The notes: generated by a model not told the origin, from the sequence alone. Shown: positions 1 through 10,958, counted from the first letter of the stretch. The stretch: 64,000 nt of DNA from Anodontia alba (GCA_964016985.1 OZ024826.1:4021552-4085551), one strand, 5' to 3'. Program-made: numbers and translations.

Positions 1-620
1 AATGTGTGCTAGGTAGGAACTTTTTGTTTTACCAAATTAGAATGTTTAATAATATTATAATCAGATGGCTTGTTAACCCAGGTTTTTTAACCCATTTACA
101 TCAAGTGGAATCTTCTGCACAACTTTTTGGACCAGTCTGTTTCCAATAGCAGAGTGTCTGGTTGGCTATTTTTATAATTACTTTTTGTACAAATTCCTAT
201 ATTAAATGCAAGCAATGTAGAAACTGATCAGACACCATCATGTGTAGCATTTGGGTCTGCACTGTTTGCCAGTTACCCTTTTAGGGGTCTCCAGACCAAA
301 ATGGGTTAAGGAGGAGTGTTTGGCAATAATTTTTGGGTATTTGTTCTTATTGCTCCATGAAAAATACATTAGCTACAGCAGTTGACGAGTTTGTCATTAA
401 CAAGCTCATTAAGCTAATGATGCTTTGAACAGCTGGGAATTCGAATGAGTGCATTTGATTACTGGTGGTATGTCGCAAAAGTACTAGCAAAATGTCAAAC
501 AGTGCAGATCCAGGTCGTGTTTGTTTAATACAGACAAGTCTCTCCAAATGTTTGATTTTTGTCTTTAATATCTGATGTTGTCGTAATGGAAATCGGTACA
601 CTTGGTATAATTTCTGCCAT
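1..620. other. Non-coding stretch with MITE remains
   Basis: Intron of the coiled-coil gene. 225-310 is the right half of an M10 element (GGTCTGCACTGTTTGCCAGT and TCCAGACCAAAATGGGTTAA). 400-460 resembles a worn M1 arm (AACAAGCTCATTAAGCTAAT). Nothing else recognised. Confidence 0.5.
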
Positions 621-1138
621 CTTAACAAGGGAGGCAACTTTTGTATCATCCTGTTTACTTTCCTGCACACCAGCTCCTTTCTGAAAAAGGGTCCACTTTA
701 AAAGGGAAAAATTATGCTCCCTGTGGAAGAAAAATCTTTCCTTTTAGAGTAATCCCCTTTGCAGAAGAAACCGGCCTCCATAGCTCAGCTGTATGCCTGT
801 CCGACTGGTGATCAGGAGGTTGCGGGTTCGACCCCTGGCAGGTCGGCAACATTCTTTTGTGGAGATTGATCATGAAATATTTTCTACGGTCATTCTCTCC
901 CTTCTGCTGATTCAAGAAAGGCAGTTGTCAGTTTCTGGTGAAAGAATGAATAATACTGGTTAACCGCTTAGAGGACTAAGCCTGCCCAGTAAAAGTAAGA
1001 ATAGGTAAACTGACCGCGCTCGACTTAACCCAGTGGCTTGACTGGGCCGTAAAACCTCAACACAACAAATTTTCAGAAGAAAGACAAAAACAGTTTTGAT
1101 ATAGTTGCCTCCCCTGAACGTCATCTGTTCCCCTTAAG
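621..1138. mobile_element. MITE family M7 split by a SINE
   Basis: M7 elements contain GGAAACAACTTTTGTGACTTCC-like ends, a palindrome GGAAAGAATTTGCTCC, and end with AGTTG(T/C)CTCCCCTGAA and CCCCTTAA. Here the S1 SINE (771-1073) sits in the right arm. Outer ends are approximate. Confidence 0.6.
771..1073 (+). mobile_element. tRNA-derived SINE (family S1), full length
   Basis: The 303-bp element is flanked by the 9-bp target duplication CAGAAGAAA (762-770 and 1074-1082). The head is tRNA-like: a box A region (TAGCTCAGCTGTATGC) and box B (GGTTCGACCCC) at about 781-835. The body is unique, and the 3' tail (GGGCCGTAAAACCTCAACAC, then ACAA) resembles the end of a LINE. It is inserted into a MITE of the ACAACTTTTGTGACTTCC family. 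The head is not a tRNA gene, because the same unit recurs with its body elsewhere. Confidence 0.85.
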
Positions 1139-1244
1139 CAAAGTAGTCATTTTTTGAGGGAGATACCAGAACTTTACTGTCACTGTATTTTTTTTTAAGA
1201 AAAAAACCTTTGTAGCAAATATCATGGATTCACACTATCAAAAA

Positions 1245-1564
1245 TCGAGGGTTGAGCGCAAGACTATGGTAACTCAAACGTATTTTTGAAACCCTTGTTT
1301 AGGGGCAACTTGGACCCCTTTGTAAACAATGCAAATTTAGGTGCCATTGCTCATACGAGCAATGGCACCTAAATTTTCATTGTTTACAGAAAGAAATGTT
1401 GAGAAATGCCTTCATGGTGAGGAGATTAGGTTTGGGGAAAAACAATCATCTGACTTTAGCTAGTCTTGCGCTCAACCCTCGAAATATTCGGTGAGGAGAT
1501 TAGGTTTGGGGAAAAACAATCATCTGACTTTAGCTAGTCTTGCGCTCAACCTTCGAAATATTCT
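1245..1564. mobile_element. MITE family M5 (TCGAGGGTTGAGCGCAAGAC) with 74-bp 3' duplication
   Basis: The ends TCGAGGGTTGAGCGCAAGAC (1245) and complement (to 1482) bracket a palindrome around GCAATGGCACCTAAATTT (AACAATGCAAATTTAGGTGC on the other arm). The last 74 bp (1417-1490) are repeated in tandem at 1491-1564. Confidence 0.8.
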
Positions 1565-1695
1565 TTTAGACCTATGTAGATACGTTTGAAGGGCATAGAT
1601 TATCCTGTGCAGCCATGTACATGCAATTTTATCAGGGTTTTAGCCCCAAACCTTTTTTTACATATAATACAAGTCATTTGTGTTGTTTGGCTTAG

Positions 1696-1834
1696 GTGGA
1701 AAGAAGAATGCACTACTATAGCACAGAAGTATGAAGAGAAATTAAAAGATGCTAGAGCAGAGATGACACAGCTGAAGAAAAGAAATTCAGAAGTCACCAA
1801 ACTGTTAAAAGACAGCCAAGAAAAATTATTACAG
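1696..1834 (+). CDS. Coiled-coil gene, exon a (internal)
   Basis: The acceptor is GGCTTAG before 1696 and the donor is CAG|GTATGG after 1834. The length of 139 nt is one base completing a codon plus 46 codons. It encodes WKEEC...SQEKLLQ, which is coiled-coil-like. It is the first exon of this gene seen in the window. Confidence 0.78.
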
Positions 1835-4800
1835 GTATGGTAGAATCTCTGATATTGTGAAATTGAATACATATGGGCAGTGTCAAGTGAAAACATGCTT
1901 TCATACATTTGCAAAATGCGCATATTCAGATCATCTTGCACATGCTCAGAGTATCATACAGGGCCCAGTTGTTCAAAGCATCATTAACTTAACAAGCTAG
2001 TTAAGGGTCATTTTGTTAACTGTTTTAGCAGATTCAATATACAATATTCTGATATTTTTTGCTAAAAAAATGTGAGTAGCTTTTGCACTGCAAAAGCTAC
2101 TCACATTTTTTCAGCAAAAAATTTCAGCATATTTCAGCATATTTGCGTATCACTCGATGTAAGTTTTAAGGAATTGTTAACTAACGACATCGTTAGAACA
2201 ACTGGGCCCAGGCTTTTGTTCTCTATTCATACATTCTGTAGTATCCAATGACTCTGTAAATGGACTTTGAAGGCCCTGATCAGACTGTGCGGATGCACAG
2301 ACTGATCTAGACCTTCACTGTCCGCAAATGCCTGAAGACACATTTTTGCATGGCGCAGCACATATTAACTCACATACTTACAATTTCATGAAAGGTTAGC
2401 TGTGAAGTACTTCTGTCAGTTTGAATGATAGTACAGATATAGTTGTTGTTTTTTTTTCCAAAATTATTTTCTGATGATTGAAAAACATCAAGTTTCTATC
2501 TGTAATTTTCATGTTTTTCACTACTTTTGCAACATTGCTCGGAAAAAAATCCATGTGGAACAGAATTAGCATTAGCCAAGCCATGTCATTAAAAAAACCG
2601 AACTTATAGCATATACAGATAGGTAAGGCCCAGATAAGACTGATTGTTTGTTTGTGTTGAGGTTTAACGGCCCAGTCAACCCAATGGGGTCATGTCGAGC
2701 ATGGTCAGTTTACCTAACCACACGTTTACTGGGCAGGCTTAGTCCTCTAAGCGGTTAACCAGTATTGTGCACATTCTTTAGCCAGAAAAGAGACTGATCA
2801 TTCATACTGTCTGATCAGTTCACTGTCGACTAACGGCTATATAGTAGAACATATCCACATCCAGATAAGGTCCTGATCAGACTACGGATAAGAAGCACAG
2901 GTCAATCTGGGCCCAGTTGTTCAAAGCGTCGTTAGCCTAACAAGCTCGTTAAGGGTCATTTCGTTAACTGCTTTAGCCAATTCAATATACAATTTTCTGA
3001 TATTTTTTGCTGAAAAAATGTGAGTAGCTTTTGCACTGCAAAAGCTACTCACATTTTTTCAGCAAAAAATTTCAGCATATTTGCGTATCACTTGATGTAA
3101 ATTTTAACGAATCGATTACTAACGACATCGTTAGCTTTGAACAACTGGGCCCTGAGCGTTTGCTTTTCACATATGACACTTTAAGCTTGTTCTCGTGTCC
3201 TGGCGGGATTCATTTTTATCTTGAAAGCAGATGAGCAAGAAAGCCATCAACAAATACAAATACAATATGGCTGAAGAGTCATTGTGTCACCATTCAAAAT
3301 GTCCCCAGAAAATAAAACCCAACGCTCTAATCAGATAGTCTCCTTCCTTTGAATATGTGGATGGAATGTCAAGAAAGTTTGATACCCTTACCCCTTTGAA
3401 GAAATAAAAGGTGTGATGGGTGGAGCCAACTCCAGGGAAGAGAGGATATTGGCTAAATATTTTTGTTTCTGCATCAAAAGGTTCTAATGAGTACCCACAA
3501 CAATTGTTTTTGTGGAGGAATAAGAAGTGTCCATACATTTTGGAGAAAAAAATCATCTTATTTGGAGTTATGGGTGGGATAATCTTGATTTATCCTGCCT
3601 GTCATTCTTTGATTCCATTATGCTGAAGCAGTATGGCAGGGATTGAGTCAGGCACATTGACAGTACTACTTGTTTGTTTTTTGTTGTTGTTGTTTTTGTT
3701 TTTTGGGGGTTTTTTTCAGATGCGTTCAACACAATTATTCTTTTTATCTTAAAATCATTTCCAAAACCTTTTTCAGTCTGGATACCCCAAAAGGGTAATT
3801 GGCAAACAGTGCAGACCCAGATTGGATGCTGCAGAATGTGGCATATAATCACAGGGTCTCCACTGTTTGCAAAAAGTTTAGCAATTTTTTCTCCAGGAAT
3901 ATCTAAATCATATCATCTGACATACCTAAAATTGAAATTTAACTCTTCAGTATATAGTGTTGGAAGAGTTTATTCAGTCTAAAATGGGTTAAACTGGATT
4001 CAAATAGTTAATATAAAAAACAGTAGAGAAGAATCTTATTTTTTGAGAAAAAGGAAATTTCTAGTGTTCTTGGGAAATAGGGAATAGAACTGAACAAACA
4101 ATACTCTAGAAGTTGTCTGCTGCTTTTATGACGATGCATTATGAAAACACTCCTATTCAAATATATTGAAAATTTCACCTCCAAAAACTGTAAGTTTTTA
4201 GATAAAAATTCTGATATTTTTCATACTTCTGCCCAAAACATAGATTGTGGATACTTGATAGAACTGCCTCACTGAGGTGGTAAACCCCCAATTTTACTAT
4301 AACCCAAGTTTTACTATATAAAAGTAGGTTTGAGGGGGTCAAAATTATATAGGTATGGTTTTCGTGATGGGTACATTAAGGGTCTAGTTTTCAAGGTATT
4401 TAATAAACACAACAGTAACATGGTCTACAGTGCTTTCGACATCTTTCAGAAAGTCGTTTTTTGTTTGGCGCCTTACACAGAATAAGTAAATTGCAAAATT
4501 ATGTCATGATTTGATGCAAAACCATTTGTCGTAACTACCTGTGCACAAAACAATTTATTCTAATCAATGATTTTTAAAAAAATCAAATAATTTCATTTTT
4601 TCCCATTGTAAAATTGAAGTCAAATTATGCAGAAATCTGTAGGGTAGGTAACTTGGAGGCAGATTTTCAACAAAGTCCGCTTCTTCATTTTTTCTGAAAT
4701 TTTCTCAATATTATTGTGAAACATCGATAATTTAAATTCAGCAAAGAAAAGTGGAAAATATTTTCTTAAACAAAAATTCCAAAAAATCAATTTACTATAG

Positions 4801-7800
4801 AAATTGCTTAGGTCAGACCAATTTTGGGCCGTAAATTTAATTTAAGGTACATATATGAGAACAAAAAACAGAAACAGTAAAGACAAAAGATAAAATATGG
4901 TCAATCAAAACAAAATATTTTCATTTAAAACCAAACGCCAAGCAAAAAACGTCATTCCAAAGTTTGTCGAAAGGACAGTAATGTTCTGTATCATGTGTTT
5001 CAGATGTTCCGTAATCTCAGGATCACGTGCTGTGGCTCATTTGATCTGTGATCCAGTGATCAGGGAACATCCATTTGATGTGACAGAATGACCTTCCAAT
5101 CATATGAGATGAGATCACATGACATGGGTCATGTGATTCAGATATCTGGAAACAGACTTGACATGATGCAGAATGTCAGATTTCATTACTGTAGTATTAT
5201 TGTGTATGTTTTGTAGGCAGAGAAAATGATCTCGGACTATACACGAGGTATACAGAGAATGGAACAAAGAATGAGAGAGTCAGAAAGCAGAGCAGCTGAT
5301 GCTTCAAAACAGGTACAGTATACCATCTCTTGCAATAAACATCTGGGCCCAGTTATTCAAAACTAACGATGTCGTTAGTTAACGATTCGTTAAATTTTTA
5401 ATTGAGTAATACGCAAATATGCTGAAATTTTTTCTAAAAAAATGTGAGTAGCTTTTGCAGTGCAAAAGCTACTCACTTTTTTTCAGCAAAAAATATCAGA
5501 ATATTGTGTATTGAATGCACTAAAACAGTTAACGAAATGACCCTTAACGAGCTCGTTAAGCTAACGACACTTTGAACAACTGGGCCCTGGATGCTCTAGT
5601 ATTGAATATTTATGACATTTCCAAATATACCTCCATATTTACACGAAGTATTTGGACATACAGGTCTTCGCAAACAATGTAGGCGTAGATCATAGTGCGG
5701 CATTTGATCAAGATCAACGCAGTCATTCGGCCGATTTTTCACATTTGAATGGACTTAATTTTGTAAGGAGTTGAGGTGTCCGAAAGTTTAGGGTACATAT
5801 AGTATTTGTTGATCAAGTAATTGTAGAATATGGACACACAATTCTTTTTTTTTTTTAGTTTTTAATGTTTTGATGCAAAAATAACAAAACATCCTATATT
5901 TACCATATCTATCTAAGATACGTATTTAAACAGATAGGCATGAACAGTGTAGACGCAGATCAGATGCCACACACAGGCATCTTGTGCAGCTGGTTTGGAC
6001 ACATCAGTAGGAAGTATATCTTAAATCATTTGTTGAAATTTTAGGGAGGTTTGGTAAGAAGGTGTCCTAATATTTAGGGTAAATATGATCTTTAGAGAAT
6101 GAGGCGACTAAATGGTAAACAATGCAGACTCTGATCAAATGTCACATTCTGCAACACCTGATCTGTGTCCACTGTTTGCTCAGACAGGGTTCATACATTT
6201 AGGACTAACCAAAATTCCCTGACAATTCCCTGACATTTCCCTGACACAAATTCAAATTTCCCTGACAGTACTGGAGTTGAAAATGTTATGAATTTAGCAA
6301 AAAATACACATCGGGACCAAACATCCCAGCTTCATCAGACTGAAATGTAAAATTCCCTGACATTTCCCTGACATTTTTGCAAAATTTCATTTTTCCTTGA
6401 CACATCACAGAATTCCCTGACCTTGAAAAAATTTAAATTTCCCTGACATTTCCCTGACATGTATGAACCCTGTCAGACATATCCGTCCAAATATTTAGGG
6501 TGAATACAGTAGTTGGGACTTGAACTAAAATAATTTATGCCATTAACTTTTACCTTTTTCTGGGCTAATTTAGCAAATGACAAATTGGCAATACTTTTTC
6601 TTCATTTTCCCAGAAAATAGGCTTTGACATTTCATGCAAATTGTCTCCTTAGGAGACAATTTGCATGAAATGTCAAAGCCTGTTTTTGGAGACAATTTGC
6701 ATGAAATGTCAAAGCCTATTTTCTGGGAAAAAGTAAAATATTTCAACGGGTCATCTGCTGAAATTTTTACCCAGCATGCAGAGAGTTAAGTAACTTTCAT
6801 TCTTTTACCAGCTTTCAAGACACATGATCCGAGAAAAACAAATGGAGAGCGAGAGAAGAAGTTTGGCTAACGAGTTAAAACGTAGTACCATGGAAACATC
6901 TATTAAGACTGTGAGGTAAGTTTTGTCTGAATAGTACATGAGGTAAGCTGTGGAAGAGGGGTAGGTAGATGGGAATCAACCTGAGCATAACCATGTTTAC
7001 TTTTGATTTAATCTTAATTTCAGAGATTTTCACAAAAACATGATTATAAGTGTTGTGCAGAATTTCATCTCATTCTGTTCAAAAAAATGTCATAACTAAG
7101 GGGAGGGGGTGGGGGGGGGTAAGGATTTAGTCTTTACCTATTTGTCCAGTAATTGCCTCCAGTATTGAAGGATTATATTCTGAAAATATATGTATAAGAT
7201 GCATATTCAGTATTCAAGTTACAAAGAATATGTATATGCAGGTGTGTAAAGTTGCCATTTTGAACACTGATACACGCACTATTAATTTATGCAAACATGC
7301 ATTTGTGATACAGAGTCCTGGGATATGATCTCAATCATCTAATCCCAGATCTTTGTTAGTTGTTCTTCAAGAAGTAAGGAAATTCAGCTGAATATGTCAT
7401 CTACACTAGCTACTGGTATACACTGGTAAATCTTCTGGCAGTTTATATAAGGGAAACAACTTTTGACTTCCTGTTCTTTTGACTTCCTGTTTGCTTTCCT
7501 GCAAGCCACGCCCCTTCTGAAAAGGTCTGTTCCAAATCATGGGAACAATTTATTTTCCTTGGGAACATAGTATTTTCTTTTAAAGTATATATATCTATTT
7601 TTTTTCAGAAGGGAATCAATTACAATTTTTGATAGGGTTGTCTCTCCTGAAAGTGTAACCATTCCCCTTAACCCCTGTCCAGCTGAATAAATTAAGATGC
7701 CACACCCATTTCTAATTTTCAGCCAATTAGATTACTTGATCCAGATTGTTGATATAAATTCACATACTGTATGACAAACAGTGCAGATCCAGATCAGTTG

Positions 7801-8348
7801 GCTTCTTCAGAAGCCAATTGATCTGGATCTACACTGTTTGCAAAGGCAGGACATACAGGTTCAGCAGGACTAGGGTTAATCTTTGAGATCAGATATACAA
7901 GTATGAGCCATATTACACAAACTGCAAGTCTCATATCGGCCTTTTGTCTGATCAGGGCTTTCATCTGTTTTCCAGTAGATGTACAGTATCGTATGGGCCC
8001 AGCAAATCAAAAATGTGTCTACGAACATGCGAAAAATGAACAGTTTCATCCCACGCACGTTCAAGGTCCCATCTTGGCATTTGCTTTCCACTGATACATT
8101 CTGTAGTGTCCAATGAATCTGTTAGCGGACAGGGGAGTCACTAATCAGATTGCAATGATGCCCAAAGCCGTTTTTGCATGGCCCAGATCATATGATTTGT
8201 TTTTGTTTTATATCATTTCAGAAGTCATCCCGATGAGTTACTTGTAGGAGATCTAGCTGCAAGTCAGGGTTCAATGAGCAGTTCTCTGAGAAGAAAAGGA
8301 GAGCTCGGTGCAAGAGAAGACATAGATGAGTTCTTGAAGGAGAGATGA
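1696..8348 (+). CDS. Coiled-coil protein, 3' part of gene (last four coding exons)
   Basis: Four exons join in phase: 1696-1834, 5217-5312, 6812-6915 and 8222-8348. They are separated by repeat-rich introns and end in TGA at 8346-8348. The ~155 visible residues are strongly charged (E/K/R/Q-rich) with heptad-like spacing, starting WKEECTTIAQKYEEKLKDA. This predicts a long coiled coil, followed by a Ser/Gly-rich tail (residues around ASQGSMSSSLRRKG) and the end DIDEFLKER. The 5' part must lie left of base 1, because exon 1696 opens with the last base of a split codon. The opening WK-EC-T-A pattern recalls centrosomal or ciliary coiled-coil proteins such as SDCCAG8 or SCLT1, but I cannot assign the family. 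That it is a real gene is well supported by the phase match at three junctions; the product name is open. Confidence 0.8.
1971..2209. mobile_element. MITE family M1 (GGGCCCAGTTGTTCAAAGC ends)
   Basis: M1 elements are ~240-bp near-palindromes: GGGCCCAGTTGTTCAAAGC ends, subterminal GTTAGCTTAACGAGCTCGTT, and a central hairpin GAGTAGCTTTTGCACTGCAA with AAGCTACTC. This copy contains a short duplication of ATTTCAGCAT. It lies in an intron of the coiled-coil gene. Confidence 0.82.
2641..2800 (-). mobile_element. SINE family S1, 3' fragment
   Basis: This is the reverse complement of the S1 tail and body (GTGTTGAGGTTTAACGGCCC onward), through the AAGCGGTTAACCAGTATT block. The tRNA head is missing. 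Confidence 0.75.
2909..3152. mobile_element. MITE M1 copy
   Basis: Both GGGCCC ends and the central hairpin are intact (3020-3055). Confidence 0.85.
3770..3994. mobile_element. MITE family M10 (TTAACCCATTTTAGACTGAA ends), reverse
   Basis: It reads from CAGTCTGGATACCCC through the hairpin core (GGCAAACAGTGCAGACCCAG ... GGGTCTCCACTGTTTGC) to TTTATTCAGTCTAAAATGGG and TTAA. The open frame at 3674-3982 is only a translation of this repeat. Confidence 0.65.
4137..4369. mobile_element. MITE family M2 (CATCACGAAAACATGCCTAT ends)
   Basis: The M2 family has ends CAT(C/T)ACGAAAACA(T/C)GCC and a central stem around TGGGTACTCGTTAGAACTGC. The arms contain ACCCCAGTTTTACTATATAA and AGGTGAAATTTTC. Length is about 230-300 bp. 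This copy lacks part of the central stem. No coding capacity; probably moved by a transposase elsewhere. Confidence 0.75.
4427..4981. mobile_element. 565-bp terminal-inverted-repeat element (TTACTGT ends), copy 1
   Basis: Left TACAGTGCTTTCGACATCTT (eroded), right GTTTGTCGAAAGGACAGTAA. The ends are inverted repeats of ~45 bp including GTTTTTTGCTTGG. No transposase frame. The whole length matches 44215-44779. Confidence 0.72.
5217..5312 (+). CDS. Coiled-coil gene, exon b
   Basis: The acceptor is TTTTGTAG, the donor is CAG|GTACAG and the length is 96 nt (32 codons, phase 0 at both ends). It encodes AEKMISDYTRGIQRMEQRM and continues the heptads. An alternative acceptor 4 nt downstream (GCAG at 5217-5220) would break the frame, so 5217 is chosen. 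Confidence 0.8.
5345..5587. mobile_element. MITE M1 copy, opposite orientation
   Basis: Read from the left it begins with the TTCAAAACTAACGATGTCGT arm. It starts about 30 bp after the donor of exon b of the coiled-coil gene. Confidence 0.85.
6187..6474. mobile_element. MITE with CAGGGTTCATACAT ends and CCCTGACATTT repeats
   Basis: Inverted ends CAGGGTTCATACAT and ATGTATGAACCCTG are flanked by TCAGA on both sides, a 5-bp target duplication. The interior repeats AATTTCCCTGACATTTCCCT-like words about ten times. The insertion disrupts the CTGTTTGCTCAGACAT sequence of another MITE. Confidence 0.75.
6544..6789. mobile_element. MITE family M4 (CATTTCATGCAAATTGTCTCC stem), with internal duplication
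   Basis: M4 elements have arms TTTTCCCAGAAAATAGGCTT and TGACATTTCATGCAAATTGT around a CTCCTTAGGAG centre, plus GTCATCTGCTGAAATTTTTA near the right end. In this copy the right arm is partly repeated. It ends ~20 bp before exon c of the coiled-coil gene. Confidence 0.7.
6812..6915 (+). CDS. Coiled-coil gene, exon c
   Basis: The acceptor is TTTTACCAG, the donor is GAG|GTAAG and the length is 104 nt (34 codons plus 2 bases). It encodes LSRHMIREKQMESERRSLAN and onward. A palindromic MITE ends about 20 bp upstream of the acceptor. Confidence 0.8.
7441..7668. mobile_element. MITE M7 copy
   Basis: AAGGGAAACAACTTTTGACTTC to GTTGTCTCTCCTGAAAGTG; directly abuts the M3 copy at 7668. Confidence 0.6.
7668..7879. 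mobile_element. MITE family M3 (TTAACCCTTGTCCTGCTGAA ends)
   Basis: M3 elements carry TTAACCC(T/C)TGTCC(A/T)GCTGAAT at one end and TTCAGCAGGAC(T/A)AGGGTTAA at the other. They contain AATTTTCAGCCAAT(C/T)AGAT and a strong hairpin CAGATCAGTTGGCTTCTTCA. About 210 bp, non-coding. Confidence 0.8.
8222..8348 (+). CDS. Coiled-coil gene, terminal coding exon
   Basis: The acceptor is ATCATTTCAG. One base completes the split Arg codon, then 41 codons and TGA follow. It encodes SHPDELLVGDLAASQGSMSS and ends DIDEFLKER. Low-complexity Ser residues separate the coiled coil from an acidic C-terminus. Confidence 0.8.
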
Positions 8349-8558
8349 TGAACATAGCTGTGCAAAATTAGCTACTGTGAATGTCCTAAATTTTTTGTAC
8401 ACCAAAGTTTCTGGAAAAATGGCATATGCAAACAGCAAAGATCCAGATCAGACTGTCCTGGAGCAGTCTGTTCACGGTCTACACTGTTTGCCATTCAACT
8501 AAGTTTTTTTTTAAGAAACAATTGCATAAAAAGCAATGTTTAGGCCAAAAATGTATGG

Positions 8559-8564
8559 AATAAA
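8559..8564 (+). terminator. Candidate poly(A) signal of the coiled-coil gene
   Basis: AATAAA lies about 210 bp after the stop codon. A hairpin MITE core (8423-8500) lies between stop and signal and would be part of the 3' UTR. It is the first canonical hexamer downstream that I noticed; usage is inferred. Confidence 0.4.
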
Positions 8565-8599
8565 GTGTTAGAAAATTTTAGACATTTACAGTATTATAT

Positions 8600-9640
8600 G
8601 ACTACTAGTAATATGTTAAATATAGATTATAATCAATTCAGTTACTTTATACAGATTCTGATTATTACAGTGGAGAATAATTGGAAAATATTGTGCCTTG
8701 AAAAAAAAATGAAACTAACATTTGGTGATGAAAAATGATCCAATTAGGTAATGACATTTATTGAACAAGAGTTGTTTGCCTGGTTAAAGATTACTACCAT
8801 CACCAAATATCCAGAAATGTTATTAAATTGAAGTTTTCAGAATTTTAGATAGTGCTGAGAGAAAAAATGCCTACTAACACGCACTCGGTGAAAATGTGAA
8901 ATTCTGAAAAATATAAATTCTAGAAGCAAAAGCATAATGTCTGTCAATAGCTAGTTGATTTTGGCTTTCTGGATTACAAACAGATAATTATTTTTATCCT
9001 TTAGCACCCACAGGGCATTTCAGAGGACATCAAATCTGTCATTTTTGGACAGATTTTTAAAATTTTTAAAAAATCTGTCTTTTAAAATAGCCATGTTCGG
9101 GCGGGTGGATGTTGGGCGTCTGGCATTGTCACAAGTTAACCTTTTGGTTAACCTTTTTTCAGAGTTATATGTTACCTTTATTCTTCAGTGGATTGCTTTC
9201 ATATTTGGAAGAGGACCAGTAGGTGTTTCATGTGCAAAAGAGACAACTCTAACTTTCTTCCTTATTTAAAAAACCCGTCCATAATGCCGTTAGGCATTTT
9301 TTTTGTTCTTTTTTTTTTTATTTTTCCCGAAAAATGGGTTTGGTATTTCATGCTAATTACCTTCTTAGGCAAAATTAGGAAAGTATCTCAAGAAGTCACA
9401 TGCTGAAATTTTAACTCAGCATGCTTAATGTTAAATGGATTGTTCAATACTGATAATAAATGTAAATGAATAAATACCCTCTTATCTGAATCCCTAGTAC
9501 AAGTACTAGTAGCAATTAGAATTGTTGTATATCTGTACTGTGGTTGTATGCATATAGTTTGGATCTACTGTCTTTAAAAAACAACAGATCTTCATAATTT
9601 TACAAGATAGTCTTTTGTTTAGTCGCTGAAGCACAGTCTA
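8600..9640. other. 3' flank of the coiled-coil gene, no gene seen
   Basis: AT-rich. Around 9230-9440 are parts of a decayed M4 element (CATGCTGAAATTTTAACTCA). Open frames at 9045 and 9188 are low-complexity. Confidence 0.5.
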
Positions 9641-9751
9641 GATATTGAGTTATGACAGCAAACAGGTTGCTCATCCCATCATAGTATATTCAGATAGATA
9701 TTTTCTATATTTCTCTGTGAAAATGTTATGTGTACTCATTAGAAGTGCCTC

Positions 9752-9853
9752 ATCGAGGCACTTCTAATGAGTACACATAACATACATTTTTATGGAGAAA
9801 TTAGATAAAAATTGTACCTGGATACTCCCTTATCTGGAGCTAGGGTACCATTT
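9752..9853. mobile_element. MITE family M6 (TTATCTGGAGCTA end), partial
   Basis: M6 elements end in CTCTTATCTGGAGCTAT and have a stem TGAGTACCCACAACATATGT. This copy has the stem AGGCACTTCTAATGAGTACA (its complement lies at 9733-9752) and the end CTTATCTGGAGCTAG. Confidence 0.55.
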
Positions 9854-10084
9854 TGCTTACCCTGTCACTATAGGGACATATAGACAAAAAGTACAGTAGA
9901 TGTCGTGGTCAGTCTATAGACTGGAAGTAGTCACTTGAAAGATTTCTCAAGATTACATATCAACACAGCATTTTATCAACATGATAGGTCCTTAGACTGT
10001 GATATATATATATTTTTTTCATTTTCTTATTAGCTCTTTGGAGCAGGTTCATGTCTATAAGCCATGTTAAGATAAAATGTGTCT

Positions 10085-10526
10085 TTAACTCATTTTAGAC
10101 TGAATAAACTCCCCCACACTATATATCAGGGCCCAGTTATTCAAAGCGTCGTTAGCTCATTAAGGGTCATTTCGTTAACTGTTTTAGTGGATTCAATATA
10201 TAATATTCTGATATTTTTTGCTGAAAAAATGTACTCACATTTTTTCAGCAAAAAATTTCAGCATATTTGCATATCACTCAATGTAAATTTTAACGAATTG
10301 TTAACTAACGACATCATTAGCTTTGAACAACTGGGCCCAGAAGTCTAATTTCAGATATATCTGGCTGTGTGATAGATATTCCTTAGAATAAACTGGCTAA
10401 ACTACATGTATTTGCAAACAGTGGAGACCCTGATCAGATGCTGCAATGTGCAGCATCTGATCTAGGTGTTCACTGTTAGCCAGCTATCCTTTTAGGGGTC
10501 TCCAGACTGAAATGGGGTAAAGACAT
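10085..10526. mobile_element. MITE M10 copy interrupted by M1
   Basis: Left ACTCATTTTAGACTGAATAA, M1 insertion at 10129-10338, then hairpin core 10410-10480 and right end GTCTCCAGACTGAAATGGGG. Confidence 0.65.
10129..10338. mobile_element. MITE M1 copy, nested in an M10 element
   Basis: The ends are intact and the central hairpin is reduced. It interrupts an M10 element, whose left end (TTTTAGACTGAATAAACTCC) precedes it and whose hairpin core follows. Confidence 0.8.
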
Positions 10527-10696
10527 GTACAACATGCTGTACTAGGTCATCCTGTGGATCCACCAGTCTCATCAGGGTCTTTACCTTTAGCTGATACTTT
10601 CTGCAGTATCCAATAATCCTTCATGCATACAGGTCTGCTTGGATGCATACGCTTAGCCACCATTTGTATATGAGCCTGCATACTACAAAAACCTAG

Positions 10697-10958
10697 GCCA
10701 GCCTCGGTGCCTCAGTTGGATGCACGTCGAGGCCGGCAACATTCTTTCGTGGAGATTGATCATGGAATATTTTCTACGGTCATTCTCTCCCACTGATTCA
10801 AGAAGGGCAGTTGTCAGTTTCTGGCGAAAGAATGTGCACAATACTGGTTAACCGCTTAGAGGACTAAGCCTGCCCAGTAAATGTGTGGTTAGGTAAACTG
10901 ACCGCGCTCGACATGACCCCATTGGGTTGACTGGGCCGTAAAACCTCAACACAAACAA
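10697..10958 (+). mobile_element. SINE family S1 copy with damaged head
   Basis: It is bounded by a 15-bp target duplication (ACTACAAAAACCTAG at 10682-10696 and 10959-10973). Body and tail match the copy at 771, but the box B region is deleted, so this copy cannot be transcribed from its own promoter. Confidence 0.85.

Noticed and set aside
772..846. Possible tRNA gene
   Set aside because: Box A and B are present, but the unit is the head of a 303-bp SINE with target duplications, and equivalent heads recur at 18.5, 50.5 and 63.9 kb.
3031..3234. Frame MHCKSYSHFFSKKFQHICVS, also seen at 10079, 15168 and 23680
   Set aside because: It is the M1 MITE translated; it appears in every copy and stops outside the element.
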